Source: Verrucomicrobia subdivision 3 bacterium UBA693 (GTDB lineage Bacteria > Verrucomicrobiota > Verrucomicrobiia > Limisphaerales > UBA8199). From it: a stretch of 64,000 nt of DNA. A model generated the notes under the pieces. It was not told where the DNA came from, did not search any database, and saw nothing but the letters and a program-made list of their open reading frames with translations. The position numbers and the translations under genes were made by a program. Below are positions 8,772 to 17,183 of the stretch, one piece after another; position 1 is the stretch's first letter, and each line of letters begins with the position of its first letter. The stretch lies in contig DBMR01000014.1 in NCBI GenBank assembly GCA_002298785.1, positions 1 to 64,000 of the forward strand, given 5' to 3'.

Positions 8772-10013
8772 TTATCGCCGTGGCTTTTGGGCCCAGATTT
8801 CCGCCAGTTTGGCGCAAGTCTTCACCGCCAGTTCCATATCCTGCACCGCCACCCATTCCAGCGGGCCATGGATGTTGTGCATGCCAGTGAACAGGTTCGG
8901 CGTCGGCAAACCATTCTCCGTCAGGCGCGACCCGTCGGTGCCGCCGCGAATGGGATGGTCGTTCGGTTCGAGTCCCATGGCCCGGATGGCTTCGCGCGCC
9001 CGCTCGACCGGGCGCATGTCCTTTTTCAGCCAATAGGCCATGTTCCGATACTGCTTGCGAATCTTGCAGGTGACCCGGGCCCCGGGTGTTCCCGCCTGCA
9101 ACCCGCGGCACAGGCCTTTCAAAATCACCCGCTTTTGCTCGAGCCCGTCCAGGTCAAAATCGCGCAGGATAAATTTGATGATGGCTCGTTCCACTCCGCC
9201 TTCGACACGCGTCGGATGAATGAAGCCCTGTCGTCCGGTCGTTGATTCCGGCGCGCATTTTTCGCGCGGCAGCGCACAGAGCAGCTTCGCGGCCAGATGC
9301 AGCGCACTGACCATGCCCTTGGTGCCCGCTTCACCCGGATGCGTGGAAACGCCTTCGATCTCGACCAGTGCGGCATCACCCGAAAAGGTCTCCCAGCAAA
9401 TCTCCCCAGGTGCCCCGCCATCGAGCGTGTAGGCGACGTCCGCATCCAGTTCCCTCAGGTCCAACTTCTCCACCCCGCGCCCAATTTCTTCATCCGGCGT
9501 GAAACACAACCGAATGTCGCCGTGTTTGCCGCGCCGCCCCTTCAACAGCAGTTCCGCCAGCGTCATCAGCACCGCCACCCCCGCCTTGTCATCGGCGCCC
9601 AGCAAGGTCGCGCCGCTCGCCGTCACAATATCCTTCCCACGCGCTTTGAGCAGTTCCGGGGCGACCGTTTCATCCAATACCAGCCGGGGATTATCCGCAA
9701 ATTTGATCGGGCCGCCCTGGTAGTTACGATGCACCACCGGCTTGACGTTCGTACCGCAAAAATCCGGCGCGGTGTCCACGTGCGCGAAAAAAGCGAGGCG
9801 CGGGGCTTTAGGCCGGCTCCCGGGAATGGTGGCGATGACGTAGCCGGCGTCGGTGAGGCGCACGTTCGCGGCGCCCAGAGTTTCCAATTCCGACTTCAGC
9901 AATCGCTGCAAGACCCACTGGTTCTCTGTGCTCGGGCAGGTGTTGGAACGTTCGTCACTTTGGGTGTCGATCTGGACATAGCGCAGAAAACGGGATAGCA
10001 GCGTGTCAGCCAT
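8772..10013 (-). CDS. pepT: Peptidase T (tripeptide aminopeptidase, M20)
   Basis: A 413-residue dinuclear zinc aminopeptidase that removes N-terminal residues from tripeptides in the cytoplasm. Family motifs are present in order: AFFAHVDTAPDF (His and Asp), LLGADDKAG (bridging Asp), FTPDEEIGRG (catalytic Glu and ligand Glu), YTLDGG (Asp ligand), RGGTDGSRL and the final His in MHNIHGPLEW. Length fits the PepT family (about 405-415). ATG 10013 (MADTLLSRFLRY) matches the family start; a TTG at 10049 overlapping the folA stop would add 12 residues. It is the last gene of a minus-strand run after folA, thyA and a glycosyltransferase, and ends 9 bp from the convergent response regulator. Confidence 0.93.
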   Translation of the reverse strand: MADTLLSRFLRYVQIDTQSDERSNTCPSTENQWVLQRLLKSELETLGAANVRLTDAGYVIATIPGSRPKAPRLAFFAHVDTAPDFCGTNVKPVVHRNYQGGPIKFADNPRLVLDETVAPELLKARGKDIVTASGATLLGADDKAGVAVLMTLAELLLKGRRGKHGDIRLCFTPDEEIGRGVEKLDLRELDADVAYTLDGGAPGEICWETFSGDAALVEIEGVSTHPGEAGTKGMVSALHLAAKLLCALPREKCAPESTTGRQGFIHPTRVEGGVERAIIKFILRDFDLDGLEQKRVILKGLCRGLQAGTPGARVTCKIRKQYRNMAYWLKKDMRPVERAREAIRAMGLEPNDHPIRGGTDGSRLTENGLPTPNLFTGMHNIHGPLEWVAVQDMELAVKTCAKLAEIWAQKPRR

Positions 10014-10045
10014 GAGACGCAATTTGCCCCGGTTGACCGCGACGG

Positions 10046-10561
10046 TCAATGCTGTACCGGGAGCGGTGCGGGCGCGGGCTTCCGCACGTAATGTCGAATC
10101 ACGAACTCCGGATGCCGCGCCAATTCCACCGCGAGCTGGAATTCCGATTCAAAGGCGGGAAAGAAGGCGTCACCTTCAACCTCACGTTCCACCAAGGTCA
10201 GATAGAGGTCCGAACAACAAGGCAGCATCTGCGAGTAGATCTCGGCGCCGCCACAAACGAACAGGGTTTTACCCGCAAGCTCGGGAGCCCCGGGATCAAG
10301 CTCCCGCCAGTCCGGGCAGGTCAGGACCCCGGCTACTGGCACACCCGAGCGGGTGAGCACCACCGTGGTGCGATTCGGCAGCGGCCGACCAATGGATTCA
10401 AAGGTCTTGCGCCCCATGATGACCACCTGCCCAGTGGTCATCTTCTTGAACCATTTAAAGTCCTCGGGCAAATGCCAGGGGATGCGGTTCCCGGCCCCGA
10501 TGACCCGGTTGCGGGACATCGCAGCAATGGCTTTAAATGGATATTCGCTCGGGAAACTCAT
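10046..10561 (-). CDS. folA: Dihydrofolate reductase
   Basis: A 171-residue enzyme that reduces dihydrofolate to tetrahydrofolate with NADPH, restoring the cofactor oxidised by thymidylate synthase. Visible motifs: KAIAAMSRNRVIGAGNRIPWHLPEDFKWFKK (substrate and cofactor loops with the catalytic acid in LPEDF; quoted only as landmark positions 10-40), VIMGRKTFESIGRPLP (NADPH site) and FVCGGAEIYSQMLP. Length is normal for bacterial DHFR. Its ATG overlaps the thyA stop as ATGA at 10558-10561, giving translational coupling, the usual thyA-folA pairing. Confidence 0.95.
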   Translation of the reverse strand: MSFPSEYPFKAIAAMSRNRVIGAGNRIPWHLPEDFKWFKKMTTGQVVIMGRKTFESIGRPLPNRTTVVLTRSGVPVAGVLTCPDWRELDPGAPELAGKTLFVCGGAEIYSQMLPCCSDLYLTLVEREVEGDAFFPAFESEFQLAVELARHPEFVIRHYVRKPAPAPLPVQH

Positions 10562-11391
10562 ACCGCCACGGGATACTTGATCGGCGGATGCGGGTCGTAA
10601 TATTGCAGCTCAAAATCCTCGAAGCGATAGGCGAAAATGCTGTCCGGACGCCGCTTGATCACCAAGGTGGGCAGGGCTCGCGGCTCGCGCTGAAGCTGCT
10701 GCTGCACTCCCTCCACCTGGTTGAGGTAGATGTGACAATCCCCGCCCGTCCAAACAAAATCGCCCGGAACCAGGTCACACTGCTGAGCGACCATGTGGGT
10801 AAGCAGCGAGTATTGGGCGATGTTAAAGACCAGGCCGACGGGGGTATCCGCGCTCCGCTGGTACAGCAGGCAGGAGAGCCGCCCGTTGGCGACGTGAAAC
10901 TGGAACAAGGCATGGCAGGAGGCCAGGGCGGCGCGCCCCGCTCCCACGTTCGCCTGCGGGCTGACACTCTCGTCCGGCAGCACCGCCGGGTTCCAGGCGG
11001 AAACCAGGTGGCGGCGGGATTCGGGCTTGGTCCGGATCTGCTCGATGACCTGGGAGATTTGATCGATTTTGCGGCCGTCGGCGGCCAGCCAGGCGCGCCA
11101 TTGCGCCCCGTAGATGGGGCCCAGTTCCCCGCGTTCATCCGCCCAGGCGTCCCAAATATGCACGTTATTCTCAGTGAGATACTTGATATTTGTCTCGCCG
11201 TTGAGAAACCATAGCAGCTCGTGAATGACCCCTTTGAAGAACACTTTCCGGGTCGTCACCAGCGGGAAGCCCTGCGCCAGGTCAAAGCGCAACTGGGCGC
11301 CGAAAAGCCCCAGCGTGCCAGTGCCCGTGCGGTCGCCCCGACGGGCGCCAGTTTCCAGGATGTCCGACAAAAGCCGCAGATATTGTTTCAT
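10558..11391 (-). CDS. thyA: Thymidylate synthase
   Basis: A 277-residue enzyme that methylates dUMP to dTMP using methylenetetrahydrofolate, producing dihydrofolate for FolA next door. It begins MKQYLRLLSDILETGARRGDRTGTGT, the standard N-terminal region with the phosphate-binding Arg, and contains LLWFLNGETNIKYL, WDAWADERGELGPIYG, the catalytic Cys in ALASCHALFQFHV, SADTPVGLVFNIAQY and GGDCHIYLNQ. The residue before the catalytic Cys is Ser, where ThyA usually has Pro (PCH), and there is a small insertion just before it. ATG 11391 overlaps the upstream gene's stop as ATGA (11388-11391), so an upstream start giving 310 residues is unlikely. Confidence 0.95.
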   Translation of the reverse strand: MKQYLRLLSDILETGARRGDRTGTGTLGLFGAQLRFDLAQGFPLVTTRKVFFKGVIHELLWFLNGETNIKYLTENNVHIWDAWADERGELGPIYGAQWRAWLAADGRKIDQISQVIEQIRTKPESRRHLVSAWNPAVLPDESVSPQANVGAGRAALASCHALFQFHVANGRLSCLLYQRSADTPVGLVFNIAQYSLLTHMVAQQCDLVPGDFVWTGGDCHIYLNQVEGVQQQLQREPRALPTLVIKRRPDSIFAYRFEDFELQYYDPHPPIKYPVAV

Positions 11392-13976
11392 AGAGAAGCT
11401 TGTTCCAGGGTTCGGTCCGCGGATGGGGCGGGCGCCGCGGTGGCGTGGCTGGAGGTGGATTGGGCCGCCACGATCCTCGTCAGTTTCCAATCCCGGGCGA
11501 CCTCATCCAACAGCACCGCCAGGACGCTCTGGAGCTTGCGCTGTTGCCGTTGCATGAACCAGGCAAAGGCCGGCAGGAAGAGCAGCACCAGCCAAGCCAG
11601 GGGATGGCGCGCGGCGGTCAAACCGAGCAGCACCGCGGTCGCAGCGCACAGACTCCAGAACAAAACCCGGGCCCGCAAGGACCAGCGCGGCGTCAACCGG
11701 CAGCGGACCACTTGACGGCTGCCTTCGAGTTCTTCGGCTACCGTCGCAAATTGGACGTTGGCCCAGTGGCCGCCCAGGATTTCCGCATCATAATCGTTCC
11801 AGCCCGTATCAGCTTTGTTCGGCCACCCCAGGTAGTCGAGGCGATGCAGCACATTAGATACAAAGGCCAGGCGGTCGATACGCGGATTGGCCCAATATTC
11901 CAACTGCTCCAAAGGTTGCTCGTTATACTCGAGGGCGGCCGAGTCCAGGGATTGCCGCCGGGAAAGCGGCGCCGGGTGGAGCGAAAGCCGCCCCTGGTAC
12001 CGGGCCCAGCCGCGAACAATCGGTTGGAGAAAAAAGAGCAAGCCCACCAATGGCCGCGACCACCAGCGCACTTTGCGGGCGGGTAATTGGGCCTGCATGC
12101 CCGCACCCGCACAAACCCCGACCGTCGCCAGGAGGCTCGTGATCGCCAGGGGCAGGAAGTTCTGAAAACTCACCGAGAGCACCCAAAGCGGCAAGGCTAC
12201 CAAAACCTGGTACTCGAGGGTGCAGACCAGGAACAGCAGGCTATCCGGCTGGCTGGCATATAGTGAGGCAAAGCCCGCGCTGCCAAAAAGGCCACGGTAA
12301 ATGATCGGACGCCGAAATTGCAGGCCGCGCAAGTATTGCGTGTAAATCCGCCCGCGCCAGATGCTGCCACCCAGGAGATTGAAATACTCCGGATGCTTGC
12401 GCACGAGCAGCGCTTCCGCTTCCCCATAACCGCGCTGCTGTTTTAAGTAGTCCCGCACGGTAGAACGGCGATAGTGCCAGACAAAGGCCGCCGGGCTGAA
12501 CCCAATCTTATGACCAGCCTGCTGCAAGCGCCAGCAGACATCCACATCATCCCCCGCCGCCCGGAAAATCGGATCAAATCCCCCAATCTCCTCAAGCGCC
12601 CATTTATAGAAAGCCATGTTGCAGCCCGGGATATGCTCCGCCTGCCGATCCGTCAGCATTACATGCGCCGGGCCGCCGGGGGAGGCCATCACCGCCGCGG
12701 CCACCGGCGAATCTTCCGGAGGCAGCAGATTCGGGCCGCCCATCCCGGCGAAATCACTCGCCACGAGATCACTGATCAGATACCGCAGCCAATCCGGATC
12801 GGCACGGCAGTCGGAGTCGGTGAAGGCCACGATCTCGCCGCTGGCGGCAGAGATTCCCGTGTTGCGCGCTACCGATAAGCCCAAATTCTTTTCATGTCGA
12901 AAGCAGCGAAAGTCCGGGTACTTCCGGGCGATCTCCGGTGTGTTATCCGTCGACCCATCATCGACGAAGACCACCTCGAGGTCCTGGTAATTAAGCCGCC
13001 GCAGCGAATCCAGGCAGGCCTCGAGGGTCCGCGCCCCGTTATAACTGGCGACCACCACCGAAACTTTGGGAGTGCGGGCCGGCGGAAAGAATGGAGCGGC
13101 CTGGTAGGCTTGCGCCAGTGCGGCGAACGAGGGCTTGGGCTGGCGCTCCGCGGTCGTCACCCCCATCTGCCAATCGCTCACCAACCGGCCGCCCCGCCAC
13201 CAATCATCGGTAAAATTGAACGCCACCACTCCCGCCAATCCTTCGCGAAAGGCCGCTTCCACCTGCGTTCTCAAGTATTCGCCTTTTCGCGCCTCGCCCT
13301 CGCGCAGCGAATCCATCCCAAACTCGCCTAGAATCAACGGGCGGGCTTCCGCCTGCATCTGCAGCCGCGCAAGGTAAGCGCGAAAGGCCGGCTCCTGGTG
13401 CAGGTAAACGTTGAAACAGGAAAAATCCACCCCCGCAGGCCGGAGGAACTCAGTCGGTGGAAAATTCGAGTAGGTGCACAGCACTTCCGAATCGATGCTC
13501 TTGGCTTCGGCAATGAGGTGCTCGATAAAAGCCGTGATGCGCTCGGCGCGACTCCAGCGCACCACGTCCGGCGGGATTTCGTTGGCGACGCTAAAGCCGA
13601 AAACTGCGGGGTGCCGGGCGCAGGCATAAACCGCCTCACGCACCGCCTTGACTGCTTGCTCGCGCAAAGTCGCCGAATCCAGGAAGCAAAGATGCTGGTT
13701 CCAGGGGATATCAATGAGGATTTTCAACCCCTGGGCCTGGGCCAAATCAAGAAACCACCGATCCGGCACATGGTAAATCCGGATCAGGTTGGCGTTTGCC
13801 GACCGGATTTGTTGAAAATCGGCGGCTGTCTGTTCGGAAGAAGCGAAGGGGCGCCCGGCAGCATTTGGCGCGAAAGGACCATAGGACAAGCCTTTAACGA
13901 AAAACTTGTCTTCGCCCAGTCTGAAAAACTTGCCGTCCACGGTTACCCGTGGCGGCGCAATAGCCGCTGCAGCCAT
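11388..13976 (-). CDS. Fusion of clan-A glycoside hydrolase-like domain and GT2 glycosyltransferase with membrane segments
   Basis: 862 residues in three parts. Residues about 10-290 look like a GH clan-A TIM barrel (GH2/GH5-like): acid/base Glu133 in FSVANEIPP and nucleophile candidate Glu218 in LILGEFGMDS. Residues about 303-560 are a GT-A family 2 domain: VSVVVASYNGARTLEACL, VFVDDGSTD (339-342 DDGS), AFTDSDCRAD (DSD 387-389) and the GGFDPIFRAAGDDVDVCWR acceptor/catalytic region. Two or three hydrophobic helices follow (LLFLVCTLEYQVLVALPLW and neighbours) plus a C-terminal cytosolic tail with another hairpin helix. It would transfer sugars onto an acceptor at the inner membrane; the hydrolase half may trim or bind the glycan. 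First gene of the thyA/folA/pepT run, overlapping thyA by 4 bp. Confidence 0.8.
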   Translation of the reverse strand: MAAAAIAPPRVTVDGKFFRLGEDKFFVKGLSYGPFAPNAAGRPFASSEQTAADFQQIRSANANLIRIYHVPDRWFLDLAQAQGLKILIDIPWNQHLCFLDSATLREQAVKAVREAVYACARHPAVFGFSVANEIPPDVVRWSRAERITAFIEHLIAEAKSIDSEVLCTYSNFPPTEFLRPAGVDFSCFNVYLHQEPAFRAYLARLQMQAEARPLILGEFGMDSLREGEARKGEYLRTQVEAAFREGLAGVVAFNFTDDWWRGGRLVSDWQMGVTTAERQPKPSFAALAQAYQAAPFFPPARTPKVSVVVASYNGARTLEACLDSLRRLNYQDLEVVFVDDGSTDNTPEIARKYPDFRCFRHEKNLGLSVARNTGISAASGEIVAFTDSDCRADPDWLRYLISDLVASDFAGMGGPNLLPPEDSPVAAAVMASPGGPAHVMLTDRQAEHIPGCNMAFYKWALEEIGGFDPIFRAAGDDVDVCWRLQQAGHKIGFSPAAFVWHYRRSTVRDYLKQQRGYGEAEALLVRKHPEYFNLLGGSIWRGRIYTQYLRGLQFRRPIIYRGLFGSAGFASLYASQPDSLLFLVCTLEYQVLVALPLWVLSVSFQNFLPLAITSLLATVGVCAGAGMQAQLPARKVRWWSRPLVGLLFFLQPIVRGWARYQGRLSLHPAPLSRRQSLDSAALEYNEQPLEQLEYWANPRIDRLAFVSNVLHRLDYLGWPNKADTGWNDYDAEILGGHWANVQFATVAEELEGSRQVVRCRLTPRWSLRARVLFWSLCAATAVLLGLTAARHPLAWLVLLFLPAFAWFMQRQQRKLQSVLAVLLDEVARDWKLTRIVAAQSTSSHATAAPAPSADRTLEQASL

Positions 13977-14191
13977 GGGTGGTTAGACGGGACTAGTGCC
14001 AAGTTTAATCATCGCGCCATGGGAATAACAAAGCACGGGGTGCGATGCAAGCGCCCGGGTGGCGACAGTTCAGTCGTCCCGCCAGTTGCGGCAGAGAAAA
14101 CAGGGCGGATACGCTTTTCGCACCATGGATTTCCAGTCCATTGAGCCCATGGGTTGCCCCCGACACCACGAATAACCAGCGAGGTTTAGGT

Positions 14192-14221
14192 TTGACTGGA
14201 GCAGCGGATTTTGCTTATGCT
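14192..14221 (+). promoter_or_regulatory. Probable housekeeping (sigma-70) promoter
   Basis: TTGACT at 14192-14197 and TATGCT at 14216-14221, separated by 18 bp, lie 31 bp before the start codon of the secreted protein at 14252. The -35 matches five of six consensus bases and the -10 four of six. Prediction from sequence only. Confidence 0.45.
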
Positions 14222-14251
14222 TAGGCACTTCACCTTACCATCAAAAAAATT

Positions 14252-15097
14252 ATGAATCAAAAGGCAAAAGTCTTTGGGGCAATTCTCAGCAGTATGATGT
14301 TCATCGGCGCGGCCAGCGCGCAGACCGGGCCCGCAGGGCCCTATCAGTTGATCGCCACGGAATCCGCGAGCCTGATTTGGGATCTGTCGGCAGTGGATTC
14401 GTTTCATCACCCGGAAATCGACGTGAATGACGCCAAAAAACAAACCCAGGTGAACCTGGATTTCCTGGCGAATCCCCAGATGATAACCGGGGGCAAAGTC
14501 AGCGACGCCGGCACCGCGACCGTTAATCTCGGTTACGATGGCAGCTCAGGTTGGACCACGATCCACTTTCCTGGAAATTATAAACTGAGCGCCTCCGGCA
14601 GTTCCTCGAAAGGCGTCACCAAAGGCACCTTTTCCGTGAGTGTCTCGGGCACGGTGGCCAACTTCGAAGGGGGTACCCGGAACCTGAAAGCCTCGAGCAC
14701 GGCCAGCTTCGTTATCAATAACGCTACCAAACAAGTCTCGGGCACGACCAAGAGCAGCGCGTCAGCATCGGGTCTGGGCAGCATCTCTGGTACAGACACC
14801 TTCGGCCCGGAAGCGATTCCTCTCGGCCTGGGCAACGGCACGTGGACCCTGAACATGAATCTCACCACCACTGGCAAAGTGGTCAATGGAAGCGCCGCGA
14901 CCGTGACGCTCAGTTCCGGCCGGGTGTTGAACTTCACTGTCAAAGGCACGTTCACTGCCAAGAGCAATACTACCAAGATTATCCTCACCGGCACTGACGT
15001 TGCTAAAGGTTCAAACCTCCAAATCGGTATGACCGGCAATGTTATCAAGACGATCAAAGGCAAGCTGCTCGGCCAAACCGCTGACCTGACCCGGTAG
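14252..15097 (+). CDS. Secreted protein of unknown function, beta-rich
   Basis: 281 residues with a clear signal peptide (MNQKAKVFGAILSSMMFIGAASAQ, cleavage expected after ASA). The mature chain is rich in Ser, Thr, Gly and short alternating beta strands (GTFSVSVSGTVANF, KASSTASFVI, VVNGSAATVTLSSGRVLNF), without cysteines or a recognised catalytic motif. I do not recognise the family. It is a monocistronic gene: promoter-like elements at 14192-14221 upstream and a strong terminator 24 bp downstream. The pattern suggests an exported structural or matrix protein; this is inference. Confidence 0.65.
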   Translation: MNQKAKVFGAILSSMMFIGAASAQTGPAGPYQLIATESASLIWDLSAVDSFHHPEIDVNDAKKQTQVNLDFLANPQMITGGKVSDAGTATVNLGYDGSSGWTTIHFPGNYKLSASGSSSKGVTKGTFSVSVSGTVANFEGGTRNLKASSTASFVINNATKQVSGTTKSSASASGLGSISGTDTFGPEAIPLGLGNGTWTLNMNLTTTGKVVNGSAATVTLSSGRVLNFTVKGTFTAKSNTTKIILTGTDVAKGSNLQIGMTGNVIKTIKGKLLGQTADLTR

Positions 15098-15120
15098 AAC
15101 CTGCTTTCCCGCCTTAACAC

Positions 15121-15154
15121 AACCGGACCCGCCTCGGGCGAGTCCGGTTTTTCT
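15121..15154 (+). terminator. Rho-independent terminator
   Basis: The inverted repeat AACCGGAC ... GTCCGGTT followed by TTTCT ends the transcript of the secreted protein gene at 14252-15097. Confidence 0.8.
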
Positions 15155-15279
15155 GTCTCGACGCAGATCAGACCGTTCTGATCCGGCCATGCGTGTCACC
15201 GACCCGCAAGCTCCATTGGGAAGTTAATGGAGTGTCTGCACTTGATTCTTCAATTTCCAGTGCTGTGAATCCGGCAACG

Positions 15280-16779
15280 TCAAAAGGCCAAGCGGAAGAA
15301 AAGGCCGCCGAATGTTTCTACATCCCAGTAGTTTTGGTAAACTAGCGTAGAATTAGTGGCCGTGAATGGCGAACCATGGTTAGTCCATGTCTGCATGTCC
15401 GGGGATAGCTGTAATTGGTACCTTGTGCCTGGCGATAGATTGGAGAACGTCGGTTTGACCGCCTTCGACAATGCGATTCTCGGCCACCCATCAAGCCACA
15501 GTTGTTGAACCTCCGCGGGCGAGAGCGCGCGCCCGTAGATGCGAACCTCGTCAATCTCACCCACGAAAATTGGTGTGGGATCTGTATATGTGCACGAGGA
15601 GATGCCGAAGCGCAGCGGACTGTTGTTCTCGAGGTCAAAGATGCCCGGAGTTTCGGTTTGGCCAGCGAAAGCACCATCAATATAGGAGGTTACAGCATTG
15701 CCTTTTCGCAGGACTACCACGTGATGCCATACGCCGTTTGTGAAGACGAGTGGGGTCTCGACATGGCCGGAGGAGGTGCCATCATCGAAGTCAAAAAGAA
15801 TGTCCTGCGGCACAGGCGGTGGCGCCAATACGCTAGATCGTCCTACTCTTAGATCGATGAAGTTGCCGCGCGAGCAACCCGCACGCTTCGAAATGAGAGC
15901 CCCACCGGTAACACTTTTGAACCAACATGACACTGCAAAACTGTTCTTCCCGAAGTTTCCGATTGTCGCCGAGTTGCACTCGATGAAGTTGCCGCTGTTC
16001 AGGTGTGCAGCGCCGCGGACCAGGCTGGGCACAAAGCTCACACTTCCATAAGCGGTTGCGTGATTACCATTCCCACTGGCGTCCTTAGTGTCGGTGTCCA
16101 ATGGATAATAGGCAACCATGCCATCATTCAATTCCGCTACGACGATACGCAGACAGGTCATAGCCATATCTCCGGCGCTGGGTCCAACTGGGCTATACCA
16201 GTTAAACGCCACCCAGCCATTCGTAGCTGCAAATTCGAAATCAGACGCAGACAGGTGAGCCACATTGCTTCCACGGACCCAATCTGCGGAATAAGCTGGT
16301 TGCGTTCCCGACATGAGTTGCGCTGAGTTGTACGTGCCTGCCATGGCAAGAACGACATAATAGTTACCTTTGGCCAAAGGAGCGAGAAGGTTATTTGGAA
16401 GGTTAATGACGTAGCTTGTATCACCAGTTGGAGCCGACGCAATCACGTCCCAGAAACTGCTGGAAGGGATTCCCCAAGTCGGAGTAGCGGCCACCGGTGC
16501 GATGGCGGAAGATGGCATTTCATTGTGGACTCGAACCGTAAAGCTCCCATGGAGAGGATCGCCAGGGGAGACAATAACCTCGTGATTTCCTGCGCCGACG
16601 GATTGACCAGCTACCGTCCCACTTAGCAGCGTTATTGTGTTGTTAGGCAGCGCGGTGTTTGCGCTCACCAGCAGAAACATGAGGGCTACGCCCGCGAAGA
16701 CGGTTTGCGTCTCGAAGACATGCTTCTGGCACATTTGCTGATTCCGACAATCGATTTGTTCTAACTGGTTTCTCTTCAT
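15280..16779 (-). CDS. Secreted LamG/concanavalin A-like domain protein
   Basis: 499 residues. A long N-terminus precedes the hydrophobic signal core FAGVALMFLLVSANTA, so an in-frame ATG at 16734 is an alternative start. Residues about 45-215 form a beta-rich region of unknown type. Residues about 218-425 match a LamG/laminin-G-like jelly roll: DGMVAYYPLDTDTKDASGNGNHA, FAVSCWFKS, GVWHHVVVLRKGN, SYIDGAFAGQTE and EIDEVRIYGRALSPAEVQQLW, the usual verrucomicrobial carbohydrate-binding or adhesion module. A short C-terminal strand set (YQLQLSPDMQTWTN) closes it. Base composition is noticeably lower in GC than its neighbours, consistent with more recent acquisition. Ligand unknown. Confidence 0.8.
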   Translation of the reverse strand: MKRNQLEQIDCRNQQMCQKHVFETQTVFAGVALMFLLVSANTALPNNTITLLSGTVAGQSVGAGNHEVIVSPGDPLHGSFTVRVHNEMPSSAIAPVAATPTWGIPSSSFWDVIASAPTGDTSYVINLPNNLLAPLAKGNYYVVLAMAGTYNSAQLMSGTQPAYSADWVRGSNVAHLSASDFEFAATNGWVAFNWYSPVGPSAGDMAMTCLRIVVAELNDGMVAYYPLDTDTKDASGNGNHATAYGSVSFVPSLVRGAAHLNSGNFIECNSATIGNFGKNSFAVSCWFKSVTGGALISKRAGCSRGNFIDLRVGRSSVLAPPPVPQDILFDFDDGTSSGHVETPLVFTNGVWHHVVVLRKGNAVTSYIDGAFAGQTETPGIFDLENNSPLRFGISSCTYTDPTPIFVGEIDEVRIYGRALSPAEVQQLWLDGWPRIALSKAVKPTFSNLSPGTRYQLQLSPDMQTWTNHGSPFTATNSTLVYQNYWDVETFGGLFFRLAF

Positions 16780-17183
16780 GTGGCTCCTGTCCGATATTTT
16801 TGGTGTGACTACCTTATGCGATCCCGCTTCTCAGGGCACCTACACGGCGCCGCAGAATCGCGTTCTGACTCCATTTACGCAATGACATGCTGGATCATGC
16901 GTTTCCCCGGATTCCGTCAGTAAAGTGGGAAGACCAGGGAGGCCCGACGCGTCTGCCGGAAGCGGAAGATGCCAAATTTGAATTCAAAAGCGCTGATGGA
17001 CCCAGAAGCGGATGCCGACCAGCGAAATGCCAAGCAGACACAGAATAAACGAAGTAGGACAATAGCAGCCCGGATGGGAAACGCGGAGGGTGGACCAGTC
17101 TCGATTCTTCCAGGTCCGGCTGCGCGGTCACACTGGTCGAAATATTCTCCAGGACGTGCAAGCCGGTAACCGCACTGTCGACT
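16780..17183. other. Intergenic region, no gene seen
   Basis: About 400 bp between two minus-strand genes. A short open frame (about 88 codons at 16895-17161) has no family signature or ribosome site and is not called. The upstream half should hold the promoter of the LamG gene; no clear elements were recognised. Confidence 0.5.

Noticed and set aside
16895..17161. 88-codon minus-strand frame
   Set aside because: No ribosome site, no recognisable family and a composition unlike the neighbouring genes.
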